Part shown: in pieces, positions 25,066 through 34,480 of the stretch | How positions within the stretch are numbered: position 1 is the first letter of the stretch | Layout of the letters: every line of letters starts with the position of its first letter | NCBI RefSeq assembly: GCF_017676345.1 | Contig: NZ_JAFFZM010000002.1 | Span: 1 to 64,000, forward strand | Reading direction: 5' to 3' | DNA length: 64,000 bases | Origin: Streptomyces smyrnaeus | GTDB lineage: Bacteria > Actinomycetota > Actinomycetes > Streptomycetales > Streptomycetaceae | Position numbers and translations under genes: made by a program | The notes under the pieces: generated by a model | What the model saw: only the letters and a program-made list of their open reading frames with translations | What the model was told of the DNA's origin: nothing | Database searches by the model: none

Positions 25066-26343
25066 GTGATTGACCTTCGCCTGCTCCGTGAGGACCCCGA
25101 CCGTGCGCGCGCCTCCCAGCGCGCCCGTGGAGAGGACGTCGACCTCGTCGACGCGGTGCTCTCCGCCGATGAACGGCGCAGGTCCTCAAGCGTCCGCTTC
25201 GACGAACTCCGCTCCGAGCAGAAGCAGCTCGGCAAGCTCATCCCCAAGGCGGAGGGCGATGAGAAGGCGGAGCTGCTGCGCCGCGCCGGGGAGCTGGCGA
25301 GCGCGGTGAAGGCCGCCGACGCGGAGCAGGACGAGGCCGCGGCCGAGACCCAGCGGTTGCTGAGCCGGCTCAGCAACCTGGTGCACCCGGATGTGCCGGT
25401 CGGCGGCGAGGAGGACTTCACCGTCCTGGAGACCATCGGCACGCCCCGCGACTTCGCAGCCGAGGGCTTCGAGCCCAAGGACCACCTGGAGCTGGGCCAG
25501 AAACTCGGCGCCATCGACGTCGAGCGCGGTGCCAAGGTGTCGGGCTCGCGCTTCTACTTCCTCACCGGCGTCGGGGCGCTGCTGGAGCTCGCCCTGGTCA
25601 ACGCGGCCGTCGCGCAGGCGACCGAGGCGGGTTTCACGCCGATGCTGACGCCCGCGCTGGTCAAGCCGCAGGCGATGGAAGGCACCGGCTTCCTGGGCCA
25701 GGCCGCGCAGGACGTCTACCGCCTGGACAAGGACGACATGTACCTCGTGGGCACCTCGGAGGTGGCGCTGGCGGGGTATCACATGGACGAGATCATCGAA
25801 GCCGACCGGCTGCCGCTGCGCTACGCCGCCTTCTCGCCCTGCTTCCGGCGCGAGGCCGGCTCCTACGGCAAGGACACCCGGGGCATCTTCCGCGTCCACC
25901 AGTTCGACAAGGTGGAGATGTTCTCCTACATCGACCCCGAGGAGTCCCAGGCCGAGCACCGCAGGCTGCTCCAGTGGGAGAAGCAGTGGCTGACGAGCCT
26001 GGAGCTGCCGTTCCAGGTGATCGATGTGGCCACCGGCGACCTGGGGTCCTCGGCGGCGCGCAAGTTCGACTGCGAGGCGTGGATCCCCACCCAGGGCAAG
26101 TACCGCGAGCTGACCTCCACCTCGGACTGCACCGAGTTCCAGTCGCGCCGGCTGTCGATCCGGATGCGCGACGGCAAGCGGGTGAAGCCGCTGGCGACGC
26201 TGAACGGCACGCTGTGCGCCGTACCGCGCACCATCGTGGCGCTGCTGGAGAACCACCAGCAGGAGGACGGCTCGGTGTGGGTGCCGCCGGTGCTACGGCC
26301 GTACCTGGGCGGCCGTGAGGCGCTGGAGCCGGTCGCCAAGTGA
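25066..26343 (+). CDS. serS: Seryl-tRNA synthetase
   Basis: The 425-residue class II synthetase begins [14 protein letters not shown]. Its charged helical arm (about residues 30-105, the tRNA-binding coiled coil) precedes the catalytic core. Motif 2 is visible as [16 protein letters not shown] and motif 3 as [20 protein letters not shown] is the serine-binding TxE motif. It charges tRNA-Ser, including the tRNA-Ser(UGA) at 3498. The stop codon overlaps the next GTG by four bases, so the downstream HAD phosphatase is coupled to it. Confidence 0.97.
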   Translation: MIDLRLLREDPDRARASQRARGEDVDLVDAVLSADERRRSSSVRFDELRSEQKQLGKLIPKAEGDEKAELLRRAGELASAVKAADAEQDEAAAETQRLLSRLSNLVHPDVPVGGEEDFTVLETIGTPRDFAAEGFEPKDHLELGQKLGAIDVERGAKVSGSRFYFLTGVGALLELALVNAAVAQATEAGFTPMLTPALVKPQAMEGTGFLGQAAQDVYRLDKDDMYLVGTSEVALAGYHMDEIIEADRLPLRYAAFSPCFRREAGSYGKDTRGIFRVHQFDKVEMFSYIDPEESQAEHRRLLQWEKQWLTSLELPFQVIDVATGDLGSSAARKFDCEAWIPTQGKYRELTSTSDCTEFQSRRLSIRMRDGKRVKPLATLNGTLCAVPRTIVALLENHQQEDGSVWVPPVLRPYLGGREALEPVAK

Positions 26344-27188
26344 GCGCGTCACCGGCCGTCCCGTCCGGCTCTTCCGGCCCGGCAGCGTTTCCGTACCGGC
26401 TGATCGCCACCGATCTGGACGGCACACTGCTGCGCTCCGACGACACCGTCTCCGAGCGCACCCGTGCCGCGCTGGACGCCGCCACCGCGCGGGGTGCCGC
26501 CCACATCGTCGTCACAGGGCGGGCGGTGCCGTGGACGAAGCAGATACTGGCGAACCTCGGCTACCGCGGGCTGGCGGTGTGCGCACAGGGCGCCCAGGTC
26601 TACGACGCGGGTTCCGGTCGGCTGCTGACGTCCGTCACACTCGACAGGCGGGTCGCCGAACAGGCACTCCTGCGACTGGAGAAGGAGGTCGGCACCGTCG
26701 CGGTGGCCGCCTCCCGCGACGGTGTGGACGGTGAGGTGCTGGCGGGGCCGGGCTACCGCGTCCACGACGGGCCGCTGCCCTACGTTCCGTTCGAGAACCG
26801 CGAGACCATCTGGCGGCAACCGCTGAACAAGCTGTACATCCAGCACGGGCAACTGGACGACGACGAGTTGGCGAAGGCCGCACGTGCCGCCGTCGGCGAC
26901 CTGGTGGGTGTGGTGATGGCCGGCGAAGGCATCGTCGAACTGCTGCCGCTGGGCCTCACCAAGGCCAAAGGGCTCGCCCTGGCGGCCCGCCGACTCAAGA
27001 TCCGCGCCGCGGAGACCATCGCCTTCGGCGACATGCCCAACGACCTCCCCATGTTCGCCTGGGCCGGTCGGGGCGTCGCCATGGAGAACGCACACGAGGA
27101 GCTGCTGACCGTCGCCGACGAGGTGACCGCCTCCAACGACGAGGACGGTATCGCGCTGGTGCTGGAGCGGCTGGCCGCCGCCCAGTGA
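26340..27188 (+). CDS. Cof-type HAD phosphatase
   Basis: The 282-residue protein has HAD motif I ([12 protein letters not shown]), motif II-like VVTGRAVPW, the Lys of [10 protein letters not shown] and motif [12 protein letters not shown], with the C2B cap of Cof/YbiV-type sugar or cofactor phosphatases. The substrate is unknown. GTG at 26340 lies within the end of serS, which implies translational coupling. A close paralogue sits at 53829 with the same motif spacing. Confidence 0.9.
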   Translation: MSASPAVPSGSSGPAAFPYRLIATDLDGTLLRSDDTVSERTRAALDAATARGAAHIVVTGRAVPWTKQILANLGYRGLAVCAQGAQVYDAGSGRLLTSVTLDRRVAEQALLRLEKEVGTVAVAASRDGVDGEVLAGPGYRVHDGPLPYVPFENRETIWRQPLNKLYIQHGQLDDDELAKAARAAVGDLVGVVMAGEGIVELLPLGLTKAKGLALAARRLKIRAAETIAFGDMPNDLPMFAWAGRGVAMENAHEELLTVADEVTASNDEDGIALVLERLAAAQ

Positions 27189-27216
27189 TCCGGCAGCCCT
27201 CGCGGGCCCCGCAGGG

Positions 27217-28248
27217 TCAGTGCAAGCCGCTCACGAAGGGCCCTGGCCCCTTCAGGCTGCGGACCATCGGGTACGTCTCGAAGTCCCGTACGCCCGGCAG
27301 CCGGGCCAGCGGCCCGGTCACATAGGCGTACAGCGCCGCCGCGTCCCGGCAGACGACCGTCAGGAACACATTGGCGGGTCCCGTGGTCGCGCAGGCGAAC
27401 GCCACCTCCGGATGCGCGGCCAGCGCCTGACCGGTCGCGTGCAGCTCGGAGGGCCGTACGGAAAGCCACACGGCCGCCCGCAGCCCCTGGTCGAAGAGGT
27501 GCGGTCCGTAGTCGACGTCGAAGTAGAGCGTTCCGGTGGCACGCAGCTCCGCCATCCGCCGCCGCACCGTCGAGAGCGACCAGCCGGTCGCGGCCGCCAG
27601 GTCGGGCACCGGTGTGCGGCCGTCCTGCGCGAGGGCGGTGAGCAGCTTGTGGTCGTCGGCGGTGAGCTGGACCGGCTCGTCGGGCGGGACGGGCTCGGGC
27701 GGGGAGAGCTGCGCGACCTGTGCGGGTGAGAGCATCCCGGACTTGAGGATGAGCCCCTTGGCGCCGCCGAAGTACTGGTGCAGCTGACAGTAGGCGTGTA
27801 CGGCGAGCAAGCGAGGCGTACGCGGCAGTTCGCGCAGCAGCAGCGCCTCGCCGCCTCCCTCCCGCGACCATTCGGTGCTCGACCGGGCGACCGCGCTGAC
27901 CTCCGTACCGCCCGCCATCAGCCCCACCCACGCGGTGTCCGTACGGCGTGCCAGGGCCTCGGCCAGCGGGACGGCGGCGTCGGGGGTGGTCGAGACGCGG
28001 ACGAGCCACACGGTCTCGCCCAGCACCATCGGCTCCGTGAGGCCCAGGACCCGCATGCTGCGGCCGGCACGCAGCTTGGCCCAGCGGCGGGCAACCGTCT
28101 GGTCGGAGACGCCCAGGACCTCGGCGATGTGGGAGAAGGCGGCCCGGCCGTCGAGTTGCAGCGCGTGTGCGATCTGCCGGTCGAGGTCGTCCGGGGGCGG
28201 GAGCGTCCTGGCGTTCCTGCCGGCATGGTGACGGATGTCGGTTCGCAC
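27217..28248 (-). CDS. Lrp/AsnC family regulator with two HTH domains
   Basis: The 343-residue protein has two AsnC-type winged helices in tandem. The first is DRQIAHALQLDGRAAFSHIA with VSDQTVARRW; the second is DHKLLTALAQDGRTPVPDL with WSLSTVRRRM. Each is followed by a RAM-like ligand domain (VWLVRVST and AAVWLSVRPSEL). Tandem-domain Lrp proteins are common in actinomycetes. GTG at 28248 is chosen because TACCGT on the minus strand ends 8 bases upstream, suggesting a leaderless transcript; a start further up would run into the divergent gene. It probably controls the divergent exporter at 28333. Confidence 0.85.
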   Translation of the reverse strand: MRTDIRHHAGRNARTLPPPDDLDRQIAHALQLDGRAAFSHIAEVLGVSDQTVARRWAKLRAGRSMRVLGLTEPMVLGETVWLVRVSTTPDAAVPLAEALARRTDTAWVGLMAGGTEVSAVARSSTEWSREGGGEALLLRELPRTPRLLAVHAYCQLHQYFGGAKGLILKSGMLSPAQVAQLSPPEPVPPDEPVQLTADDHKLLTALAQDGRTPVPDLAAATGWSLSTVRRRMAELRATGTLYFDVDYGPHLFDQGLRAAVWLSVRPSELHATGQALAAHPEVAFACATTGPANVFLTVVCRDAAALYAYVTGPLARLPGVRDFETYPMVRSLKGPGPFVSGLH

Positions 28249-28332
28249 CGTCGGAACGGTACATGATGTCGAAATGCTCCGTCTTTCCGCCGCCGGCTGG
28301 GGCACAGGGAGCAGGACTCGGAATCTGGCGGC
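28249..28332. promoter_or_regulatory. Divergent leaderless promoters of regulator and exporter
   Basis: The 84-bp gap holds GAATCT (28321-28326), ending 7 bases before the exporter ATG. It also holds TACCGT on the minus strand (28261-28256), ending 8 bases before the regulator GTG. Neither start has a ribosome site. Regulator binding here could repress both genes at once. Confidence 0.45.
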
Positions 28333-30012
28333 ATGAGTGACAAGCACACACAACACGGCAAGTGGTGGCCGCTGGCCGGTCTGTCCCTCGGTGCGTTCAT
28401 GCTGCTGATCGACGTGACCATCGTGAACACCGCACTGCCCCGGATGGCCACCTCACTGGACGCCTCGTTCACCTCCCTGCAGTGGGTCGTGGACATCTAT
28501 GCCGTCGCACTGGCCGCACTGCTGCTGGTGACCGGCTCGCTGGCCGACCTGCACGGCAGACGCCGGGTCTTCGTCTGCGGGCTGGCGCTGTTCGGGCTGG
28601 CGTCACTGGCGTGCGGGCTCGCGCCGGACGCCGGCACATTGATCGCGGCGCGGGCGGTCCAGGGCGCGGGAGCGGCCGCGGTCTTCGCGGCGAACGCCCC
28701 GCTGATCACGGCCACCTACCAGGGCCGGGACCGAGGAGTCGCGTTCGGCGTATGGGGAGCCGTCAACGGAGCGGCGGCCGGGTGCGGGCTGGCGCTGGGC
28801 GGGGTGCTGACCGAGTACGTCAACTGGCGCGCCATCTTCTTCGTCAACGTGCCGCTGACACTGGTGGCCCTGTGGATCACCTTCCGCACGGTGCGCGAGT
28901 CCCGCGCTCCCCGGCGGGCAGGTGCGCGGGTCGACTGGGCGGGTGCCGTGCTGTTCACACTGAGCGCCACCGCGCTGACGTACGGACTGGTGCGCGGCGG
29001 CGACGCGGGGTGGAGCGACCGCCTGGCGGTCTGGGCCCTGCTGGGGGCCATGGCCACCGGGGCGGGGTTCGTACTGGTGGAACACGTGCGCGGCGCGGCA
29101 CACGCGCGGGGTGAGCGATCGGGCCCGGCACCGCTGCTGGACCTCGCACTGCTGCGCAACCGCTCCTTCGCCGTCCTCATGGGGACCGCGCTGCTGACGC
29201 AGGCCGCGGCGTTCGCCCACTTCGTCTACAGCGCACTGTGGATGCAGTCGGTGCTGGGTATGAGCCCCCTGCGCGCCGGGCTGGCCGCACTGTCGATGGC
29301 GGTTGTCTCCTTCCTGGTCGCGAGCGTCTTCGGGGGACGGCTGCAGCGGATGCGACCGCAGTACCCGCTGGGTGTCGGCGTCCTGGTGATCGGTCTCGGG
29401 GCACTGGCCGAGACGCTGGTGGCACCGGGTTCCTCCTGGACGGCGCTGCTGCCCGGATTCGTACTGATCGGGATCGGCGTGGGAATGGCGCTCACCGTGC
29501 TGATCTCCGCGGCCCTGGGGGCCGTACCGCCCGAGCGGGCGGGAGTCGCCAGCGGCGCGGTGAACACCTTCCGTCAGCTGGGCTACGCCCTCGGGATCGC
29601 CGTACTCGGCACTGTCTTCGCCTCCCGGGTGCACGAGGTGCTGACCGGCCACGGGGTGCCGTCGGCGGCGGCCGAGGCCGCAGGCGGTGGACGCGCCAGG
29701 GAGGTCGGGGTGCCGACGCAGCTCACGAGGGAGGCGTTCGCAGCCGGCCTCGACCGGATCTTCGTGATCTGCGGAGTCACCGCACTGGTGGCCGGGGTCG
29801 CCGTACTGCTGTTCGTACGGGGCCGGGCGGCGACCGAGCACCACCCGGCCGAGCCCGGACGCCCGTCCGGGCATGAAGCAGCAGCCGGGCAGGCGGACGG
29901 ACCCGGGCAGGCGGACGCTGACGGGGACGAGGTTGCCGCCGGGGGCGTGCTGGGCGCTGCCGGGCATGTAGAGGGTGACGCCCGGCGGCCGGTTCACTCC
30001 TCGGGCTCGTAG
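28333..30012 (+). CDS. DHA2-type MFS drug exporter (14 TM)
   Basis: The 559-residue protein has about 14 membrane helices. It carries the MFS motif A region GSLADLHGRRRVF after TM2 and the DHA2 signature DVTIVNTALPRM in TM1. TM5 contains the antiporter-type motif GAAAGCGLALGGVL. Members use the proton gradient to export antibiotics or dyes. The C-terminal 60 residues are a Gly/Ala/Glu/Pro-rich cytoplasmic tail. The last 19 bases overlap the convergent regulator gene ending at 29994. Control by the divergent Lrp-type regulator is likely. Confidence 0.9.
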   Translation: MSDKHTQHGKWWPLAGLSLGAFMLLIDVTIVNTALPRMATSLDASFTSLQWVVDIYAVALAALLLVTGSLADLHGRRRVFVCGLALFGLASLACGLAPDAGTLIAARAVQGAGAAAVFAANAPLITATYQGRDRGVAFGVWGAVNGAAAGCGLALGGVLTEYVNWRAIFFVNVPLTLVALWITFRTVRESRAPRRAGARVDWAGAVLFTLSATALTYGLVRGGDAGWSDRLAVWALLGAMATGAGFVLVEHVRGAAHARGERSGPAPLLDLALLRNRSFAVLMGTALLTQAAAFAHFVYSALWMQSVLGMSPLRAGLAALSMAVVSFLVASVFGGRLQRMRPQYPLGVGVLVIGLGALAETLVAPGSSWTALLPGFVLIGIGVGMALTVLISAALGAVPPERAGVASGAVNTFRQLGYALGIAVLGTVFASRVHEVLTGHGVPSAAAEAAGGGRAREVGVPTQLTREAFAAGLDRIFVICGVTALVAGVAVLLFVRGRAATEHHPAEPGRPSGHEAAAGQADGPGQADADGDEVAAGGVLGAAGHVEGDARRPVHSSGS

Positions 30013-31001
30013 GGCGCTGCGGAGCCGCCCCGCGGCCGGTACAGCGCCGCCACCTCGTCGGCGCGGAGCAGGAGGAGATCGATGGCCTCGGGAGGATCGA
30101 GAACCTCCACCCAGGGGCCGAACTGGAGAAGCATCGCGACACCGGCGAGGACGGAGAAGGCGAGGCGGACAGTGACCCATTCCTCCTGTCCCTCCTGCCT
30201 CTCCTCCTGGCCGAGTGTTCCGATCAGGGTCGGCCCGACGATCCGGGTGAACATGTCGAACCGGGAGCGGTGCACCCGTGCGGTCACCAGCACCCGTCTG
30301 GGCCGGTCCTCGACGCGGCGGCGCAGCGTCTGCCAGACGTCGGCGAGTTCCGCCCCGTCGCGGCGCCGTACCTGCTCCTCCAGCACACTCGCCGAGGCGA
30401 TCCGGTCGACACGGAAGAGGGCGGGGGAGCGGCGCCGGTCGGCGACCAGGTACCAGACGCCGGCTTTGCTGACGAGGCCGTACGGATCGACTGTGTAGGA
30501 GCGCAGCCGGCTCTCGCCGCTGTGCCGGTAGCGGAGCCGCAGCCTGCGGTCGGTGAAGACGGCGGTGTGCAGCACTTCCAGTTCGACCTCGGCGCGGGGC
30601 CCGTTCAGCCACCGGTCGGGGTCGACGAGGATGCGACGGCTGGTCAGTTCGGCGACCGGGCGGTGCGGGGCGGGAAGCGCGGCCATCACCTTGCGGAGCG
30701 CGGAAACCAGCGCACTGTCGAGCCCCAGTGCCGAGTGCGCGCCCTGTGCGGCCAGGATGAACAGCGCGCGGGCCTCGTCGCTGGTCAGGCCGCTCACATC
30801 GGTGCGATAGCCGGGCAGCAGTGTGATGCCACCGTGCCGCCCGCGTTCCGCGTACACGGGCACCCCGGCGGCCGACAGTGCCTCCACGTCCCGGTAGATG
30901 GTCCGCGTGGAGACTTCCAGCTCCGCCGCCAGCTCGTCCGCGGGGACGCGCCCGCGCGTCTGGAGGAGCAACAGGATGGCCAGCAGGCGGTCGGATTTCA
31001 C
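29994..31001 (-). CDS. YafY-type HTH/WYL domain transcriptional regulator
   Basis: The 335-residue protein has an N-terminal DeoR-like winged helix (ADELAAELEVSTRTIYRDVE) and a WYL domain with the literal motif VWYLVADRRR, then a WCX-type C-terminus (WVEVLDPPEAIDLLL). WYL domains bind small ligands or nucleic acid. GTG at 31001 is preceded on the minus strand by CACTGT, ending 7 bases upstream, so the mRNA may be leaderless; a GTG five codons earlier is the alternative. It is divergent from the DinB-like/FAD-oxidoreductase pair, with a palindrome between them, suggesting it controls both directions. Confidence 0.87.
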   Translation of the reverse strand: MKSDRLLAILLLLQTRGRVPADELAAELEVSTRTIYRDVEALSAAGVPVYAERGRHGGITLLPGYRTDVSGLTSDEARALFILAAQGAHSALGLDSALVSALRKVMAALPAPHRPVAELTSRRILVDPDRWLNGPRAEVELEVLHTAVFTDRRLRLRYRHSGESRLRSYTVDPYGLVSKAGVWYLVADRRRSPALFRVDRIASASVLEEQVRRRDGAELADVWQTLRRRVEDRPRRVLVTARVHRSRFDMFTRIVGPTLIGTLGQEERQEGQEEWVTVRLAFSVLAGVAMLLQFGPWVEVLDPPEAIDLLLLRADEVAALYRPRGGSAAPYEPEE

Positions 31002-31019
31002 TCGTCCACAGTGCACCAG

Positions 31020-31046
31020 AAAAGTTGACGGAATATGTCAAGTTTT
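31020..31046. promoter_or_regulatory. Palindromic operator between WYL regulator and DinB-like gene
   Basis: AAAAgTTGAC (31020-31029), seven bases, then GTCAAgTTTT (31037-31046) is an inverted repeat with 9 of 10 matching positions in each arm. TTGACG on the plus strand and TTGACA on the minus strand resemble -35 boxes, so a bound dimer would block both divergent promoters. It is the most obvious binding site for the WYL regulator. Confidence 0.6.
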
Positions 31047-31121
31047 CCCGGCACACTCTCCTCAGTCGAAGCCACCAGCGGCTCCGTACAGCCGGAGCCT
31101 GCCGCGCACCGAGGAGTGACT

Positions 31122-31742
31122 GTGAACAGCACGCCCGAGATCCCCGACCCCCGTCCCCTGTACGCCCGCGCCAGCGCACAGTTGGTCACGCTGATCGCCG
31201 CCGTCCGGCCCGAGCAGCTCGACAACCCCACGCCGTGCGCCGAGTACGACGTACGGGACCTGCTCGGCCACCTGGTCAGCGCCGCGCGCAGGATCGCGAC
31301 CGTCCCCGAGGGCAGCGAGGGCAAGGGCCCCGACGTGCCCGAGTGGACGGCCGACGTAGCTGCCGAGCAGTGGCCGGAACTCTACGAGGACAGCCGCAAG
31401 CAGATGATCAGCGCCTGGGAGGGCGACGAGGTCATGGACTCCGTCGTCACGGTGCCCTGGGGCCGGATGCCGGGCCGGATCGCCCTCGCGGGCTCGGTGA
31501 TGGAGACGGTCGGCCACACCTGGGACCTGGCACGGGCCATCGGCTGGACGGGCGAGCTGGACGAGGAGGTGGCCCGGTTCGCACTGGGCACCGCACGGCA
31601 GGCGCTGCCCGCGAACGATCGGGAGCAGTTGCCCTTCGCCGAGGCGCGGCAGGCCCCGGAGGGTGCCGACACCAGTACCCAGCTCGCCGCCTGGCTGGGG
31701 CGGGACCCGCAGTGGCAGGGACCTGACGCGGCACAGCAGTGA
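31122..31742 (+). CDS. TIGR03086-type DinB-like metal-binding protein
   Basis: The 206-residue protein has the DinB/mycothiol-dependent isomerase fold. NPTPCAEYDVRDLLGHLV carries the first metal His, and VMETVGHTWDLARAIG the later His. Related proteins are mycothiol-dependent transferases, isomerases or maleylpyruvate isomerase; the exact reaction is unknown. GTG at 31122 follows GAGGAG (31111-31116). It is 42 bp upstream of the FAD oxidoreductase and very likely in one operon with it. Confidence 0.8.
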   Translation: MNSTPEIPDPRPLYARASAQLVTLIAAVRPEQLDNPTPCAEYDVRDLLGHLVSAARRIATVPEGSEGKGPDVPEWTADVAAEQWPELYEDSRKQMISAWEGDEVMDSVVTVPWGRMPGRIALAGSVMETVGHTWDLARAIGWTGELDEEVARFALGTARQALPANDREQLPFAEARQAPEGADTSTQLAAWLGRDPQWQGPDAAQQ

Positions 31743-31784
31743 GCCGGATCAGGAACGGATCGTACGAGCACAGGAGACAGCAGC

Positions 31785-33188
31785 ATGGCGGGGAAGTCGG
31801 ACGGGGCACGGGCAGCGGCACCGGGTGCGCTGCGTGACGCGGTGCGCGGCAGTGTCCTCGTCCCCGGGGACGAGCAGTACGAGCAGGAGTGCGCCGGTTT
31901 CCAGACCGGGGACGGGCACCGCCCTGACGTGGTCGTCGCGGCGCGCACACCCCAGGACGTACGGGCGGCGGTCGACCACGCTCGGCAGCACGGGCTGCCG
32001 CTGGCCGTACAGGCGACCGGGCACGGCCTGGGCGCACCGGCGCGCGGGGGCGTGTTGGTGAGCACGCGTCACATGACGGACGTCCGGATCGACCCGACAG
32101 CACGTACCGCCTGGATCCAGGCGGGCGTCCGCGCGGGCGACCTGGTGGCGCAGGCGGCGCGGCACGGACTGGCACCGGTCAACGGCTCGGCCCCGGGCGT
32201 CGGTGTCGTCTCGTACGCGCTGGGCGGCGGCGTGGGGCTGCTGGGGCGGGAGTTCGGCTACGCCGCGGACCACGTCCGGCGCATCGACATCGTGACGGCC
32301 GACGCCCGGCTGCGCCAGGTGACGGCCCGGAGCGACCCGGAACTGTTCTGGGGACTGCGCGGGGGCGGCGGCGGTCTCGGAGTCGTGACCGGGCTGGAGA
32401 TCGAGCTCGTGCCGGTGGAACGCATCTTCGGCGGACGGCTCGTCTTCGACGGGGGCCTGGTCGCGGAAGAGGTGCTGCGGGTCTGGCAGAAATGGACGGA
32501 GTCGGTACCCGACGAGCTGACCTCCGCGGTGACACTGCTGCCGATGCCGGACGTGCCCGGCGTTCCCGCGCCTTTGCGGGGCCGCTATCTGGCCCAGGTG
32601 CATCTCGCCTTCAGCGGGTCGCGGGACGAGGGTGAACGACTGGTGGAGCCGCTGCGGGACATCGGCTCGCTCCTGGTGGACGAAGTGCGGGAGCTGCCGT
32701 ACGAGGAGTGCGCGTCGGTCTTCAGCGAGCCGGACACACCGCACTCCTACCGCAGCGCCAACGTGCTGCTGGGCCCCGAGGGGCTGAGCGACAGTGCGCT
32801 GCGGTCCGTTCTGACAGCTGCCGGGCCGTCGGCCGAGGCGATGTGCGTGCTGAGCATGCGCCATCTGGGCGGAGCCTTCTCCCGTGCGCCGCAGGTGCCG
32901 AACGCGGTGTCCTACCGGGACGCGGGCTACCTGCTGTACGTGCTCTCCCCGGTGTCGGACCCGGGCGAGGACGTGGTGCGCGCCCTGCACGAACGGGTGC
33001 TGGCTCCGGTGGGTGACCGGGCGCTCGGGCGGAGCACCAACTTCCTGCACGGCCCGCAGGACCAGGGCACCGCACGGGCCGCGTACGCGGACGAGGTGGC
33101 TGCGCGGCTGGCGCACCTGAAGGCCGAGTACGACCCACAGGGGCTGTTCCGGTTCAACCTGTGGGACACCGGCGCCGGTCGCGGCTGA
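31785..33188 (+). CDS. FAD-linked oxidoreductase (PCMH/BBE type)
   Basis: The 467-residue protein has a PCMH-type FAD domain. QATGHGLGAP contains the His usually linked covalently to FAD, and APGVGVVSYALGGGVGLLGREFGYAAD is the long glycine-rich segment. The BBE segment DPQGLFRFN is at the end. Relatives include 6-hydroxy-D-nicotine oxidase and berberine-bridge-type enzymes, so the substrate is open. AGGAGA precedes the ATG at 31785. It is probably co-transcribed with the DinB-like gene, and a 15-bp stem terminator follows. Confidence 0.87.
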   Translation: MAGKSDGARAAAPGALRDAVRGSVLVPGDEQYEQECAGFQTGDGHRPDVVVAARTPQDVRAAVDHARQHGLPLAVQATGHGLGAPARGGVLVSTRHMTDVRIDPTARTAWIQAGVRAGDLVAQAARHGLAPVNGSAPGVGVVSYALGGGVGLLGREFGYAADHVRRIDIVTADARLRQVTARSDPELFWGLRGGGGGLGVVTGLEIELVPVERIFGGRLVFDGGLVAEEVLRVWQKWTESVPDELTSAVTLLPMPDVPGVPAPLRGRYLAQVHLAFSGSRDEGERLVEPLRDIGSLLVDEVRELPYEECASVFSEPDTPHSYRSANVLLGPEGLSDSALRSVLTAAGPSAEAMCVLSMRHLGGAFSRAPQVPNAVSYRDAGYLLYVLSPVSDPGEDVVRALHERVLAPVGDRALGRSTNFLHGPQDQGTARAAYADEVAARLAHLKAEYDPQGLFRFNLWDTGAGRG

Positions 33189-33216
33189 GGGCCAGTTCGG
33201 CGATACGGGGCGAGGC

Positions 33217-33251
33217 CGGGTGGTGCGGGAGGAGAACTCCCGCACCACCCG
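33217..33251 (+). terminator. 15-bp perfect stem terminator after the FAD oxidoreductase
   Basis: CGGGTGGTGCGGGAG (33217-33231) and CTCCCGCACCACCCG (33237-33251) are perfectly complementary, with a 5-nt loop. The stem begins 28 bp after the stop codon. No T-run follows, which is usual in Streptomyces. Confidence 0.8.
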
Positions 33252-33515
33252 ATTCGCGTAACCGTACGACTGTCGCATCGTTGTACTCCTTGCGCGGAGA
33301 CGACTGGCGAGCGTGACGTCGAGAGTGTGTGAAGTGGTGGTGGCCGGTCGGGAGTCGCCCGAAGGAGGGCATCGAGGGCTCCTGCCGGTGGTGCAGTACG
33401 GGGAAGACATGAGCTGATCTCCGCTCCTGGCTCCTGGATACGGACACCTGACGACCCCCAGGTGATCGGGGTCTCCCCAGACATGTCCGAAAACCAGGGC
33501 CCAGGAGGGTCTGCC
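33252..33515. other. Upstream region of the antirepressor-like gene
   Basis: The 264 bp between the terminator and the next start hold no gene. Stop codons interrupt the plausible frames and codon use is poor. The AGGAGGG ribosome site lies at its end (about 33503). I see no certain promoter. Confidence 0.4.
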
Positions 33516-34307
33516 ATGTACACCGATTCCGTTCTTTTGGAGTCGCGCAGTGCGCGCTCCGGTATGACGCACAGGGTCGAAGTCCTCGACAAGGTGAAGG
33601 CGTTGGCGTTTTCCACAGGCGCTGCACAGGCCACCACCCGGGATGTGGCCAACTACTTCGAAGTGCCCGTGAAGACTGTGGAAAAGCTCACCGAACGGCA
33701 CCGCGAAGAGCTCATCAACAACGGAATGACTGTCCTGCGAGGCGCTGACCTGCACGCATATCAGACCGACACGTTGTCAGTCTCATCCGAGCCGGGCAGC
33801 GGTTATCCACAGCGGCGCAGTGGGCTCACCGTCTTCAGCCGCCGTGCCGTCCTCAATGTGGCGTTGCTGCTGCGCGACAGTGCGGTCGCTCAGCGGGTCC
33901 GTGCGTACCTCCTCGACGTCGAGGAGGTCGCCCGTGCTCACCCCGGGGTGGAGGCGGTGCGGCAGTCGGCGGAAGAGCTGCGGCAGACGGTCCGCACCCT
34001 GGCTGCCGGTTACGGGTCGCTCGACCGCCGGGTCGGCAACCTGGAGGCGGCCGATGCCGAACTCGGCACCGTACTGCAGGAGCTGGCACCGGTCATCGGC
34101 CGCATCTCCACGCGGGTCGAACGCATGGACCACCGGCTGGCGGAGACCGAACGCCGCACGGAGCGCACCGAGCAGGTGGTGTGCGCGATGAGTCAGCGGC
34201 TCGCCGACATGGGCGAGGACATGCGCGCCATGCGCGAGGAACTACGAGGTGTCGTCCGCGCCGTGGGCGCCGGTCCGACTCCCCCGGAGTCGCGCATGGA
34301 GTCCTGA
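33516..34307 (+). CDS. Phage antirepressor-like DNA-binding protein with coiled coil
   Basis: The N-terminal 130 residues (TTRDVANYFEVPVKTVEKL, LTVFSRRAVLNVALLLRDS, VRAYLLDVEE) resemble phage antirepressor/ORF6N-like proteins of Bacillus and Streptomyces prophages. The C-terminal 110 residues are a heptad-rich helix (VGNLEAADAELGTVLQEL, MDHRLAETERRTERTEQ) likely to oligomerise. The length is 263 aa, and ATG at 33516 has AGGAGGG 6 bp upstream. No other phage genes are next to it. Its coding DNA carries three DnaA-box-like nonamers. The function is unknown. Confidence 0.65.
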   Translation: MYTDSVLLESRSARSGMTHRVEVLDKVKALAFSTGAAQATTRDVANYFEVPVKTVEKLTERHREELINNGMTVLRGADLHAYQTDTLSVSSEPGSGYPQRRSGLTVFSRRAVLNVALLLRDSAVAQRVRAYLLDVEEVARAHPGVEAVRQSAEELRQTVRTLAAGYGSLDRRVGNLEAADAELGTVLQELAPVIGRISTRVERMDHRLAETERRTERTEQVVCAMSQRLADMGEDMRAMREELRGVVRAVGAGPTPPESRMES

Positions 34308-34480
34308 GCCGTCTCTCGGGATGAGCGGTTCTCCGAACGGCTCCCCGAGAAAGGGAGATGCAGGGGGTGTCCCGGCTTGTCGTACCGGGCCGGGGCACCG
34401 CCCGACAGATACTGGTGCGGCGTCTACTGGTGCGGCGCCGGCAGCGCTGCCGCGTGCGGCACAGAGCGAGGAGCGCGGTG

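Noticed and set aside
33516..34307. Part of a prophage
   Set aside because: No integrase, structural or lysis genes and no att repeats surround it; its flanks are ordinary metabolic genes.
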